Shown piece by piece: positions 1 to 8,445 of a stretch of DNA of 64,000 nt (its first letter is position 1; every line of letters starts with the position of its first letter). Location of the stretch: positions 161,181-225,180 of the forward strand of contig NZ_JBEWYP010000007.1 of assembly GCF_040566555.1 (NCBI RefSeq), given 5' to 3'. The notes under the pieces are model-generated. The model was not told the DNA's origin and did not search any database. It was given only the letters and a program-made list of their open reading frames with translations. The DNA comes from Sediminicola sp040566555. Lineage in GTDB: Bacteria; Bacteroidota; Bacteroidia; Flavobacteriales; Flavobacteriaceae. A program made the translations under genes and the position numbers.

Positions 1-2
1 TA

Positions 3-383
3 CTATTTAATGGCGATCATGGAGATTTCCACATTTACAAACTTAGGTAAATTGGCAACTTCCACTGTTTCACGGGCAGGTGCAGTTTCTGCATCGAAAT
101 ATGCACCGTAAACCTCGTTTATTGCCGCAAATTGATGCATATCTTTCACAAATATGGAAGATTTCACAACATTTTCAAAGGTCATTCCTGCTTCGGTAAG
201 AATGGCCTTTAAATTTTCCATGGATTGTGCCGTTTCTTTTTTAATATCCCCTTCTATTAATTTCCCGGTGGCTGGATCCATGGGTATTTGTCCAGAGATA
301 TACAGTGTATTGCCAGTTAAAATTGCTTGGTTGTAGGGTCCAATGGGTGCCGGCGCATTTGGGGTAGTGATTACTTTTTTCAT
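3..383 (-). CDS. ridA: RidA family enamine/imine deaminase
   Basis: Predicted 126-residue RidA (YjgF/UK114) protein. The family forms cytosolic trimers that hydrolyse reactive enamines and imines such as 2-aminoacrylate released by PLP-dependent enzymes. The sequence shows the GPYNQA segment at residues 15-20, the ISGQIP strand near 29-34, and the PARETVEVANLP signature near 102-113, which carries the conserved Arg (R104) that binds the substrate carboxylate. Length is normal for the family and the TAG stop lies inside the window, so the gene is complete. It begins 34 nt after the stop of the LptD-like gene on the same strand and is probably co-transcribed with it, although no functional link is obvious. 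Family assignment is secure; the physiological substrate is inferred. Confidence 0.95.
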   Translation of the reverse strand: MKKVITTPNAPAPIGPYNQAILTGNTLYISGQIPMDPATGKLIEGDIKKETAQSMENLKAILTEAGMTFENVVKSSIFVKDMHQFAAINEVYGAYFDAETAPARETVEVANLPKFVNVEISMIAIK

Positions 384-417
384 CTTTGATTTTTTTAGTT
401 GTTAATACTACGTTGTG

Positions 418-3138
418 CTAACGTCTCTGACTTCTATTTTCCCATTTCAGATCCTTAAGCAGGGAGCTCTTTATCCCAATAAAGAAGTACCAACGCTCAT
501 AGGTCCCAAATGGCGTCCAGTTGAAATTCAATCTAAAACTCTCTAAATCCCTTTCAAACCTAAAAGAAGTTAAGGTGAAGCCCTTGTTTGCAAAGTCGTA
601 TCCCGAGGATACCCCAACGTTCCACATAGGGGTTAGGGAGATGTCCCCAGAAAACATTAGGGAGTTATTGGTGATTTGGTTCTGCCTATTGTTATTGTTG
701 TACGTTACGGCATAGGCGAGATTAAGGTTCCATGGAAGTTTGTTGCCATAGCTAGTCGTTTCCTCAGGCTCTTTATTGTCATCTTCTCTAAAACTTCGTT
801 GATTGCCAAAGTCATCTGCCCTACCAAAAAGATCATCGGTCCGTCCTCCACTGGCAGCAACATAGTCGTCCGTAGGCTCCTCTTCATCGTCCTTTTTGTT
901 TTTACCAAAACTGGTGCTGCTGATACGATAGCTTACATTGGCATTTGCCCTGGTCAATCTAAATAGGCTTCCTCCGTTATCCTTGTTCCATGTATCTATA
1001 CGTATCCCATTGTTGTCTATGGCGTAGGGATCCAAGCTGGAAGAAAAATTGATGGACATTTTATTGTTGAGGATGGTGGTTCCTCCAGTGATGTTCAAGG
1101 GGCTTAATTTTAAGGAATCCGCTTCAAAATTGTAGGCCGTGGATAGGTTAAAGCTATTGAGGAGGGAAACTTTTTTGGGTTCCAGAGCTGTTGAATCCTT
1201 ATCCCGCACCTTTGCTTCTAATGTATTGGCCAAATTAAAGCTCATGGCGCTCGTTTTGTTCAGTCCGGGGGCTCCATTCAAGGTGTTTTCAAATTTACTA
1301 TACCGTTGGATGTCTCCATTGGCGTTAAGAATCTGGTCCCCATTCTCATCTAAATAGTCTTGGTAATATTGATCAAAGGCTGGGGTGTACCCATAGCTCA
1401 TAGATGGTCTCATAGTGTGCCTAATGGCCTGTATTTTTTTATCCTCCCCAAAATTGAAAGTTCCATATAGGGTGGTTCCAAGGCTAGCGGTCAAATTGTA
1501 CTCACCATATCTCGCGAACTCAGAGACTGTATCAGTGACCACGCCACGTCTAGCATCTTCATCATATTCCCTTTCATAGGTTTGAAGGGTCCACACGTCA
1601 TTGTAATTTCCCCCTACAGTAACACTAAAGTGCTTGGCAACTTTGAAGTTGGTGCTGATGGGGATGGTATGTATTGCTCCCACTTTGGCGCCCTCGAACA
1701 TTTTGGAAGTGAAGAACAGTGAATCTGTGGTGGTAATTCTATTTTCTGCCCTTAGGTTGTACTGAAAGTTGATGTTCTGTATAATTCCCTTCTTTATCCC
1801 GTCCCGTTTGGCAAATGGATAGATACGCTCCACACTGGTGGTCAGTGTTGGTAAGGTAAGGTTTACTGCCTCCGTATTGGTGTTTTGGTTATGTGTGGCC
1901 GTTAAGCTCATGTTTACCGAAGGATATTCTGGAAACGTCTTGGAATAGGAAATGGAAGATGAAAGGTTATTGTTCTGTGTATTGGGAACGTTGAACTGGT
2001 TCAATGAGTTTCTATAATACTGGCTACTACCAAAGTTTACCGATGCTGAGAACCTGGAATTGGGACTCGCCTTGGTGTCCTGGGAGTGGGACCATTGGAT
2101 GTTGTAATTAGTGGATCTGGAGTAATCATCAAAGCCTTTTTGACTGTTAATGATGTTTTCGTACCTGATATTTACATTTCCCCTAAACTTGTAGCGCTGT
2201 ATATATTGTGATTCCCCTCTAAGACCGTAACTACCGTTGGTATACACGTCTCCTTGAACACTCAGATCCACATAATCGTTGATGGGGAAATAATACCCAC
2301 CATCCTGTAAAAAATATCCCCTCGTTGGATCGTTTCCTATGTTAGGAAACAATAATCCTGCGCTGCGACCTTCCGTCAATGGAAAATAAGCAAAGGGCAA
2401 TGCAATGGGGGTAGGGACATCGGCAATATACATATTGCTATAACCAGCAATAATTTTCTTTTTGGGAACGAACTTTGCTTTTCTCACCCTAATGTAATAG
2501 TCTGGATCTACAGTGTCCTTGGACGTGGTGAGTTTGCCTTCGTATAGGAAGTAAACGGAGTCGTTCTCCTTTTTGGTGATCTGTGCATATACCTTCATGG
2601 CATCGCTTCCCAGTGCTCCTACATCTGCCTGTTGTTCCGATCGGGAATTGAAGATCAATGCTTTTTGGGTATCAAAATTGAAGCGGATGGAATCGGGTCT
2701 TACCTCATTGGTACCTTGCTTAAAATACGGGATCTGGGAATAAGCACCTGTTGAATCTTTAATTCTTCCTGCGTATACCTCATTCTTTTCGTAATCCATG
2801 ACGATGACACCAGCTTTTAGCTCCGTATCCTGATAATAGATTTCGGCCTCATTATAAAGGTATATTTTATGGTCTTTCTGACTGAGTTTTGCGTAATCCT
2901 TGGCCTTGTACTTAATTTTGTCCAACAAAAGGGGCTCTTTTTTGGGTAAAGAATCTTTTTGAACAGAATCTACAGCAATTGTATCCTGTCTTATGATCTT
3001 CGGTAGAGGAGAAGCCACAATGGTGTCTTGCTCAGCTTTGATGGGCACGGGGGGTACTGGGATATCTTGTGCAAACAAGGAAGTTGCTGTCAGCAACAAC
3101 AGGAAATATAAAAGTAAATGATGTTTGTTTGATTGCAA
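418..3138 (-). CDS. lptD: LptD-like outer-membrane LPS assembly protein
   Basis: Large outer-membrane protein of the Bacteroidota LptD/OstA type, about 906 residues, proposed to insert lipopolysaccharide into the outer leaflet. I place the start at a TTG (3136-3138), because it gives a compact signal peptide (a run of Leu ending TSLFAQ near residue 24). An upstream in-frame TTG at 3226-3228 would add 30 residues with no obvious role. After a Pro/Lys-rich linker comes an LptA/OstA-like segment (about residues 75-230, with YLYNEAEIYYQDTELKAG), then a long barrel region of alternating aromatic strands ending near the C terminus. Divergent from the amidase gene and followed closely by ridA. The family is clear from the overall pattern; the LPS export role is by analogy to proteobacterial LptD. 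Confidence 0.82.
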   Translation of the reverse strand: MQSNKHHLLLYFLLLLTATSLFAQDIPVPPVPIKAEQDTIVASPLPKIIRQDTIAVDSVQKDSLPKKEPLLLDKIKYKAKDYAKLSQKDHKIYLYNEAEIYYQDTELKAGVIVMDYEKNEVYAGRIKDSTGAYSQIPYFKQGTNEVRPDSIRFNFDTQKALIFNSRSEQQADVGALGSDAMKVYAQITKKENDSVYFLYEGKLTTSKDTVDPDYYIRVRKAKFVPKKKIIAGYSNMYIADVPTPIALPFAYFPLTEGRSAGLLFPNIGNDPTRGYFLQDGGYYFPINDYVDLSVQGDVYTNGSYGLRGESQYIQRYKFRGNVNIRYENIINSQKGFDDYSRSTNYNIQWSHSQDTKASPNSRFSASVNFGSSQYYRNSLNQFNVPNTQNNNLSSSISYSKTFPEYPSVNMSLTATHNQNTNTEAVNLTLPTLTTSVERIYPFAKRDGIKKGIIQNINFQYNLRAENRITTTDSLFFTSKMFEGAKVGAIHTIPISTNFKVAKHFSVTVGGNYNDVWTLQTYEREYDEDARRGVVTDTVSEFARYGEYNLTASLGTTLYGTFNFGEDKKIQAIRHTMRPSMSYGYTPAFDQYYQDYLDENGDQILNANGDIQRYSKFENTLNGAPGLNKTSAMSFNLANTLEAKVRDKDSTALEPKKVSLLNSFNLSTAYNFEADSLKLSPLNITGGTTILNNKMSINFSSSLDPYAIDNNGIRIDTWNKDNGGSLFRLTRANANVSYRISSTSFGKNKKDDEEEPTDDYVAASGGRTDDLFGRADDFGNQRSFREDDNKEPEETTSYGNKLPWNLNLAYAVTYNNNNRQNQITNNSLMFSGDISLTPMWNVGVSSGYDFANKGFTLTSFRFERDLESFRLNFNWTPFGTYERWYFFIGIKSSLLKDLKWENRSQRR

Positions 3139-3286
3139 GACTATAAATCCTATTTTTGTAATAGTTTGGCTTAATTTTTGGAATCCAAACTTACATATAT
3201 TTTTTGTTCCCCCTGTACCTGATTGCAATAAATTTAACCATATTACGTACGCATGTGCGCAAATGGTTAAAGGAATCAGGAATGGC

Positions 3287-3294
3287 CAAAAATA
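3287..3294 (-). promoter_or_regulatory. Candidate -7 box (TATTTTTG) for the LptD-like gene
   Basis: On the minus strand this octamer matches the Bacteroidota -7 consensus TAnnTTTG and lies in the divergent gap between the LptD-like gene and the amidase. I see no convincing TTG -33 element at the usual distance. It would start transcription near 3280, upstream of both candidate TTG start codons. Confidence 0.35.
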
Positions 3295-3358
3295 CCACCT
3301 AATTCTGGAGGAATTGAAAAAATAATGTATAAAAATTCAAAACAAGTATAACAGCATT

Positions 3359-4687
3359 ATGGTTAAATATATTGGATACAAGCTTTTTTATGCAATCACT
3401 TTTTTGGTGCTAGCTGTATTATTGTCGGCTTTCAGTGATCCCGGAGATAAGACGCCCAAGGAGAAAACGTTTGTAGTGGTTTTGGATGCAGGCCATGGCG
3501 GTCATGATCCAGGTAACTTGGGTAATGGATATCTTGAAAAAAACATAGCCCTTAACATCGTTTTGAATATTGGTAAATGGTTGGAGAAGAATCCCAATGT
3601 TAAAGTGGTTTATACCAGAAAGGACGACACCTTTGTTGATCTTTATGTTAGGGGTCAAATAGCCAATAAGGCCGATGCGGATCTCTTCGTTTCCGTTCAT
3701 TGTGATTCCCACAACTCTGATGCCCATGGAGCTGGAACCTTTGTTCTTGGGCTTCATGCCAACAAGCAGAATTTTGAAATAGCAAAAAAGGAAAACTCGG
3801 CTATCTATTTGGAGGACGATTATGAGACCAGATATGCAGGATACGATATAAATTCCCCTGAATCTGTCATAGGGTTCACCATTATGCAAGAAGAATTTCT
3901 CGATCAGAGTATTGCCTTGGCTAAATTGATACAGGATAACTTCACCAATAAATTAAGACGGGTGGATAGAAAAGTGAAGCAGGCCGGCTTTATTGTACTC
4001 CATCAGACTTTTATGCCAAGCGTTTTGGTGGAAACAGGATTCCTGACCAATAAAACGGAAGGAGCTTATTTGAATTCCAACAAGGGACAGACCGAAATGG
4101 GGAGCGCCATTGCTGCTGCCATATTGGATTATAAGAACACCCTTAACGGGAATACGGCAATGGAATATGTTAAAAAGGAAACGGCCAATGTTGCCGTTGC
4201 ATCCAAGGAAGAGGTAAAGAAGCCAATAGAGGTGCCCAAAAAAGACCTGCCCAAAGAAAAGATGGTAAGGGTGAAACAAGTGGTTAACACGCCTGAAAAG
4301 CCCAAAGAATTACCTAAGGAAACGGTGGTTAAAAGTAAAGAAACCAAAAATGAGCCTCAAGAAGTAGCTGCAGCAGATTCAAAAGAGGAAGGCACGGATC
4401 CCATAGAATTTAAAAAGAAAAGCAACCTTATTTATAAGGTGCAACTTTTTGCCAGCTCTAGAGAAATACCGTTAAATTCGGAAAATTTCAAAGGGTTGAA
4501 CAAACTTACGAAAGAACCTGTAGGCAAACTTTATAGATATATGTATGGCAATGCCGAGTCTTATTTTGATGCCAAGCTATTGAAGTCCAATGCAGATGCT
4601 AAAGGGTATGACACGTCTTATGTGGTGGCATATAAGGATGGAAAGCGGATATCATTGGACGAAGCTTTGAAATACGTCTCTGAATAA
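3359..4687 (+). CDS. N-acetylmuramoyl-L-alanine amidase with C-terminal SPOR-like domain
   Basis: Zinc-dependent Amidase_3 protein of 442 residues that should cut the bond between MurNAc and L-Ala in peptidoglycan in the periplasm. An N-terminal hydrophobic segment (about residues 9-25) acts as signal peptide or anchor. The catalytic set is visible: H46 in DAGHGG, E60 in YLEKN, H114 in VSVHCDSH and the general Glu E225 in VLVETGFL. A Lys/Pro/Glu-rich linker (about 265-360) leads to a C-terminal SPOR-like domain (IYKVQLFASS onward), expected to bind denuded glycan strands at division sites. It heads a plus-strand set with the MCE protein 56 nt downstream, an arrangement that fits an envelope-maintenance operon. 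Family certain; SPOR assignment good. Confidence 0.93.
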   Translation: MVKYIGYKLFYAITFLVLAVLLSAFSDPGDKTPKEKTFVVVLDAGHGGHDPGNLGNGYLEKNIALNIVLNIGKWLEKNPNVKVVYTRKDDTFVDLYVRGQIANKADADLFVSVHCDSHNSDAHGAGTFVLGLHANKQNFEIAKKENSAIYLEDDYETRYAGYDINSPESVIGFTIMQEEFLDQSIALAKLIQDNFTNKLRRVDRKVKQAGFIVLHQTFMPSVLVETGFLTNKTEGAYLNSNKGQTEMGSAIAAAILDYKNTLNGNTAMEYVKKETANVAVASKEEVKKPIEVPKKDLPKEKMVRVKQVVNTPEKPKELPKETVVKSKETKNEPQEVAAADSKEEGTDPIEFKKKSNLIYKVQLFASSREIPLNSENFKGLNKLTKEPVGKLYRYMYGNAESYFDAKLLKSNADAKGYDTSYVVAYKDGKRISLDEALKYVSE

Positions 4688-4743
4688 TAGCACCTCTTCT
4701 AAAAATTATTTCTAATTTTGTTAAGAACAGTAAATCGATCTCT

Positions 4744-5709
4744 TTGAAAATATCTAGGGAAATTAAGACAGGAATTATCGTTTTAGGCGGTATCTTGTTG
4801 TTTGTTTTAGGTTTTAGTTATCTGAAATCTTCACCAATATTTGACAATAGTAAAACATTTTACGCGGTATATAAACATGTTGGCGGACTCCAACCTGGTA
4901 CCCAGGTATCCATCAACGGTTTTGCGGTAGGAAAGGTCAATGACATCAGGTTTAAAGATGATACTGGAATGTTGTTGGTCACTTTTTCGGTGGAGAATAA
5001 ATTCCAATTTTCTAAAAATAGCAAGGCCGAACTTTATGATACAGGAATTATTGGAGGTAAGGGGATACAGATAAAACCTGTTTTCGATAATGCTCCAATG
5101 GCAAAATCGGGAGATACGCTCCAAACAGAAACCAAACCGGGACTCACAGAATTGGTACAACAACGATTAACGCCTTTACAATTAAAAGTAGAGGATGCAG
5201 TTTCCAACGCAGATTCCTTATTGATTAATTTTAATGAAATCCTCGATGACAAGACCAAAAAGGATCTACGGGAGAGCATCAGTGGGTTGAATGCCTTGGT
5301 CAACAGTTTTCAAGGGAGTGCAAATACTATGAATGCATTACTGGTGGGCAATAAGGATAAATTGAACGGATCTATTGAGGATTTGAGCAATATAACCGGG
5401 AATTTCTCAAAATTATCGGACTCCATTGCTAATTCAGGTATTGTGGAAACCATGGAAAGTCTTCAATCTACCCTTAAAAATTTAGATGGTCTTATGGCCA
5501 AAATGGAAAAAGGAGAAGGTACCTTGGGTAAATTGATGAAAGACGAAGCCCTTTACGCTAATTTGTCCAGTGCTTCTAAAGAGCTGGACCTATTGTTACA
5601 AGATTTCAGATTAAATCCTAAACGATATGTGAATGTATCGGTTTTCGGTAAAAAGCAAAAAGAGTATACATTACCGGAAAACGATCCGGCAGAAAAAAGC
5701 AACGATTAG
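4744..5709 (+). CDS. MCE/MlaD family lipid-transport protein
   Basis: 321-residue protein with one N-terminal membrane anchor (about residues 8-27) followed by an MCE domain (about 38-115, GGLQPGTQVSINGFAVGKV). MCE proteins form rings that pass phospholipids between inner and outer membranes. The start is a TTG at 4744; no better start exists, and the first residues (KISREIKTGI) are what MCE proteins usually begin with. The C-terminal half is helical and Ser/Asn-rich with a GEGTLGKLM segment typical of Bacteroidota members. It lies between the amidase and the Fe-S gene, with only 3 nt before the next ATG. No ABC transporter partner (MlaE/MlaF-like) is present in the window. Confidence 0.9.
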   Translation: MKISREIKTGIIVLGGILLFVLGFSYLKSSPIFDNSKTFYAVYKHVGGLQPGTQVSINGFAVGKVNDIRFKDDTGMLLVTFSVENKFQFSKNSKAELYDTGIIGGKGIQIKPVFDNAPMAKSGDTLQTETKPGLTELVQQRLTPLQLKVEDAVSNADSLLINFNEILDDKTKKDLRESISGLNALVNSFQGSANTMNALLVGNKDKLNGSIEDLSNITGNFSKLSDSIANSGIVETMESLQSTLKNLDGLMAKMEKGEGTLGKLMKDEALYANLSSASKELDLLLQDFRLNPKRYVNVSVFGKKQKEYTLPENDPAEKSND

Positions 5710-5712
5710 GAT

Positions 5713-7038
5713 ATGGAATACCTTCCCAATATTTTATTTGCAATAATACTAGTAGGTGCACTAACTTTTTTTACCAAAAATGTAAAAAGGTTGTCCCGTA
5801 ACATTAAGTTGGGTAGAGATGTGGATGTTAGTGATAACAAACCGCTCCGATGGAAAAACATGGCCAAAATTGCCTTGGGACAAACCAAAATGGTAGTAAG
5901 GCCCATAGCTGGGATAATGCACGTAATTGTCTATGTTGGTTTTATTATCATTAACATAGAGGTGCTCGAAATTATAATAGATGGACTCTTGGGGACCCAC
6001 CGTATTTTTGCCCCTTTGGGTAGTGTTTATGATTTTTTGATTGCTTCCTTTGAAATCTTGGCATTCTTGGTTATCGTCGCAGTTGTTGTTTTCTGGTTGA
6101 GACGAAATGTGACTCGAATTAAAAGATTTTTGAATCCAGAAATGAAGGGTTGGCCTAAGAATGATGCCAATTTGATCCTTTATATAGAATTGGTTTTGAT
6201 GATCTTGTTCCTGACAATGAACGGCGCCGATTATCAATTACAACAGTTGGGAGCTGATCACTATACCCAAGCGGGATCCTTTCCTATAAGTCAATTTTTG
6301 GCGCCTATTTTAGATGGCATGAACATACCATCCTTGGTTCTGGTAGAAAGGAGTGCATGGTGGCTTCATATTGTAGGTATCCTGTTCTTCCTTAATTATC
6401 TGTACTATTCAAAGCACTTACATATCCTCTTGGCATTCCCGAACACTTATTTTGGTAAAATAAGACCAAAAGGGCAGTTCGATAATTTAGAAGCTGTGAC
6501 TAAAGAGGTGAAATTGATGATGGATCCTTCAGCTGATCCGTTTGCCGCGCCTGTGGAAGGAGCAGAGCCTCCAGCAAAATTTGGGGCTTCTGATGTGATG
6601 GATCTCAATTGGGTGCAATTATTGAACGCCTATACCTGTACAGAATGTGGAAGGTGTACAAGTGAGTGCCCGGCGAACCAGACAGGAAAGAAGCTTTCTC
6701 CCAGAAAGATCATGATGGACACCAGGGACCGTTTGGAAGAAGTAGGGAAAAATATAGACGCCAATAATGGGGAGTTCAAAATGGACGGCAAGGAGTTGTT
6801 GGGTGATTATATTACCCATGAAGAACTATGGGCCTGTACCACTTGTAATGCCTGTGTGGAAGCATGTCCGGTAAGTATAGATCCTTTATCGATCATTATG
6901 GATATGAGGCAATATCTCGTAATGGAGCAATCCGCCGCCCCATCAGATTTGAACAATATGATGGGCAATATTGAAAACAATGGAGCACCGTGGCCATTCA
7001 ATCAAATGGATAGGCTTAACTGGGAAAAAGAATTATAA
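5713..7038 (+). CDS. Membrane-bound (Fe-S)-binding electron-transfer protein, HdrC/GlpC-like
   Basis: 441-residue protein with an N-terminal membrane domain of about five helices (to roughly residue 235) and a C-terminal ferredoxin-like domain holding two 4Fe-4S clusters, CTECGRCTSECP near residue 309 and CTTCNACVEACP near residue 375. The membrane part resembles the heme-binding subunit of nitrate-reductase-type respiratory enzymes, so it could exchange electrons with quinone. It begins 3 nt after the MCE gene stop, and the CCG-domain gene starts 16 nt downstream, so the two probably form one complex in the manner of heterodisulfide reductase B and C subunits. The electron donor and acceptor cannot be read from the sequence. 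Confidence 0.88.
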   Translation: MEYLPNILFAIILVGALTFFTKNVKRLSRNIKLGRDVDVSDNKPLRWKNMAKIALGQTKMVVRPIAGIMHVIVYVGFIIINIEVLEIIIDGLLGTHRIFAPLGSVYDFLIASFEILAFLVIVAVVVFWLRRNVTRIKRFLNPEMKGWPKNDANLILYIELVLMILFLTMNGADYQLQQLGADHYTQAGSFPISQFLAPILDGMNIPSLVLVERSAWWLHIVGILFFLNYLYYSKHLHILLAFPNTYFGKIRPKGQFDNLEAVTKEVKLMMDPSADPFAAPVEGAEPPAKFGASDVMDLNWVQLLNAYTCTECGRCTSECPANQTGKKLSPRKIMMDTRDRLEEVGKNIDANNGEFKMDGKELLGDYITHEELWACTTCNACVEACPVSIDPLSIIMDMRQYLVMEQSAAPSDLNNMMGNIENNGAPWPFNQMDRLNWEKEL

Positions 7039-7054
7039 AAAACAGCTTGAAGAT

Positions 7055-7846
7055 ATGAGTAATGAACTAAAAGTGCCAACCATGGCAGAACTGTTTGCAG
7101 CTGGTCAACAACCGGAAGTATTGTTTTGGGTGGGATGCGCAGGAAGTTTTGATGATAGGGCAAAAAAGATCACAAAAGCATTCGTTAAAATCCTGAACAA
7201 GGCAAAAGTGAGTTTTGCTGTTTTGGGTACTGAGGAAAGCTGTACTGGTGACCCGGCCAAAAGGGCGGGAAACGAATTTTTGTTCCAAATGCAGGCTGTG
7301 ACCAATATTGAAGTATTGAACGGTTATGGTATTAAGAAGGTCGTAACTGCATGTCCCCATTGTTTTAATACGATAAAGAATGAATATCCAGGATTGGGTG
7401 GTGATTACGAAGTTGTGCACCATACCCAATTTTTAAAGCAGTTATTGGATGAAGGACGAATCACCATGGAAGGTGGTCAGTTCAAAGGAAAGCGCATCAC
7501 ATTTCATGACCCTTGCTATTTGGGAAGGGCGAACAATGTGTATGAGGCTCCAAGGGATCTGATAAGAAAGCTCGATGCCGAACTGGTAGAAATGAAGAAC
7601 TGCAAGAAAAAAGGCTTGTGTTGCGGTGCAGGAGGAGCTCAGATGTTCAAGGAACCAGAAAAAGGAGATAAGGATATCAACATAGAAAGAACAGAACAGG
7701 CTCTGGATACTAGACCTGAAATTATTGCAGCCGGTTGCCCATTTTGCAATACGATGATGACCGATGGGGTAAAGAACAAAGAGCAAGAAGGAGCTGTGGC
7801 GGTAATGGATATTGCAGAACTGATTGCCACTGCCGAAGATTTATAA
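7055..7846 (+). CDS. CCG (cysteine-rich) domain Fe-S protein, HdrB/GlpC-like
   Basis: 263-residue protein with cysteine-rich CCG segments like those of heterodisulfide reductase subunit B and lactate or glycolate oxidase Fe-S subunits: VGCAGSFDDR near residue 27, CPHCFN near 100, CYLGRAN near 155, CCGAGGAQMF near 188 and CPFCNTMM near 230. I chose the ATG at 7055, 16 nt after the upstream stop, and not the in-frame ATG at 6971 that would overlap the preceding gene by 68 nt; the extra upstream residues look non-native. It is almost certainly the partner of the preceding membrane Fe-S protein. What it reduces is unknown. Confidence 0.88.
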   Translation: MSNELKVPTMAELFAAGQQPEVLFWVGCAGSFDDRAKKITKAFVKILNKAKVSFAVLGTEESCTGDPAKRAGNEFLFQMQAVTNIEVLNGYGIKKVVTACPHCFNTIKNEYPGLGGDYEVVHHTQFLKQLLDEGRITMEGGQFKGKRITFHDPCYLGRANNVYEAPRDLIRKLDAELVEMKNCKKKGLCCGAGGAQMFKEPEKGDKDINIERTEQALDTRPEIIAAGCPFCNTMMTDGVKNKEQEGAVAVMDIAELIATAEDL

Positions 7847-7857
7847 AAAAAGAACAA

Positions 7858-8340
7858 ATGTTAGTAGAATTCAATTCATTATCAGAGACTTCAAGGGTAT
7901 GGATCTATCAAGCCAGTAGAAGCTTCAATGCAGAGGAATTGGAAGAAGTGAAAGCTGGACTGGACCAATTTATCAAAGAATGGACGGCCCATGGAAGCGA
8001 ATTGAAAGCGGGATATGAGATACGCTATAACCGATTTATCGTAATAGCCCTGGATCAAACAAATACCACGGCCTCTGGATGCTCCATTGATGCATCCGTG
8101 CGGTTTATACAGGCTTTGGAAAAGAAATACGATATAGATCTATTGGACAAAATGAACGTTTCCTATAAGCAAGGGGAGTTTGTAGCCTATAAGACCCTTA
8201 TCGATTTTAAAAAGATGGCCAAAAATAAATCGGTCTCTAAAAACACCATCGTGTTCAATAATTTAGTAACCAATAAGTTGGAATACGAAAATCATTGGGA
8301 GGTGCCTGCCGAAGAAAGCTGGCACGGTCGTTTTATGTAA
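7858..8340 (+). CDS. Conserved 160-residue protein of unknown function
   Basis: Small soluble protein with no signal peptide and no membrane segment, starting at the ATG at 7858, 11 nt after the CCG gene; longer in-frame upstream starts would overlap that gene deeply. Proteins of this type are often labelled ABC transporter ATPase in flavobacterial genomes, but I see no Walker A, Walker B or ABC signature in it. The most regular part is the middle (FIVIALDQTNTTASGCSIDA), with a short Cys-containing loop. Being the last gene of the amidase-MCE-Fe-S run suggests it serves that set. The ATPase label should not be trusted; function unknown. Confidence 0.85.
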   Translation: MLVEFNSLSETSRVWIYQASRSFNAEELEEVKAGLDQFIKEWTAHGSELKAGYEIRYNRFIVIALDQTNTTASGCSIDASVRFIQALEKKYDIDLLDKMNVSYKQGEFVAYKTLIDFKKMAKNKSVSKNTIVFNNLVTNKLEYENHWEVPAEESWHGRFM

Positions 8341-8359
8341 TCCTTGTCGCTAAATTGAA

Positions 8360-8386
8360 GTCATAAATGTCTCTTAAGTTTATGAC
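8360..8386 (+). terminator. Possible terminator hairpin after the 160-residue gene
   Basis: GTCATAAA (8360-8367) pairs perfectly with TTTATGAC (8379-8386) across an 11-nt loop, 20 nt after the stop codon. The following bases are C-rich before becoming T-rich, so this is a weak intrinsic terminator at best. Confidence 0.35.
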
Positions 8387-8445
8387 CCCCAGTGTGTTTA
8401 TTAGTATCTTTTTACTTAAGTTAGTACCTTAGAATACATGTTTTT

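Noticed and set aside
6971..7054. Longer N terminus for the CCG-domain protein
   Set aside because: It would overlap the preceding gene by 68 nt; the ATG at 7055 directly gives a family-like start.
7735..7857. Upstream extension of the 160-residue protein
   Set aside because: It would overlap the CCG gene by over 100 nt; the ATG at 7858 follows 11 nt after its stop.
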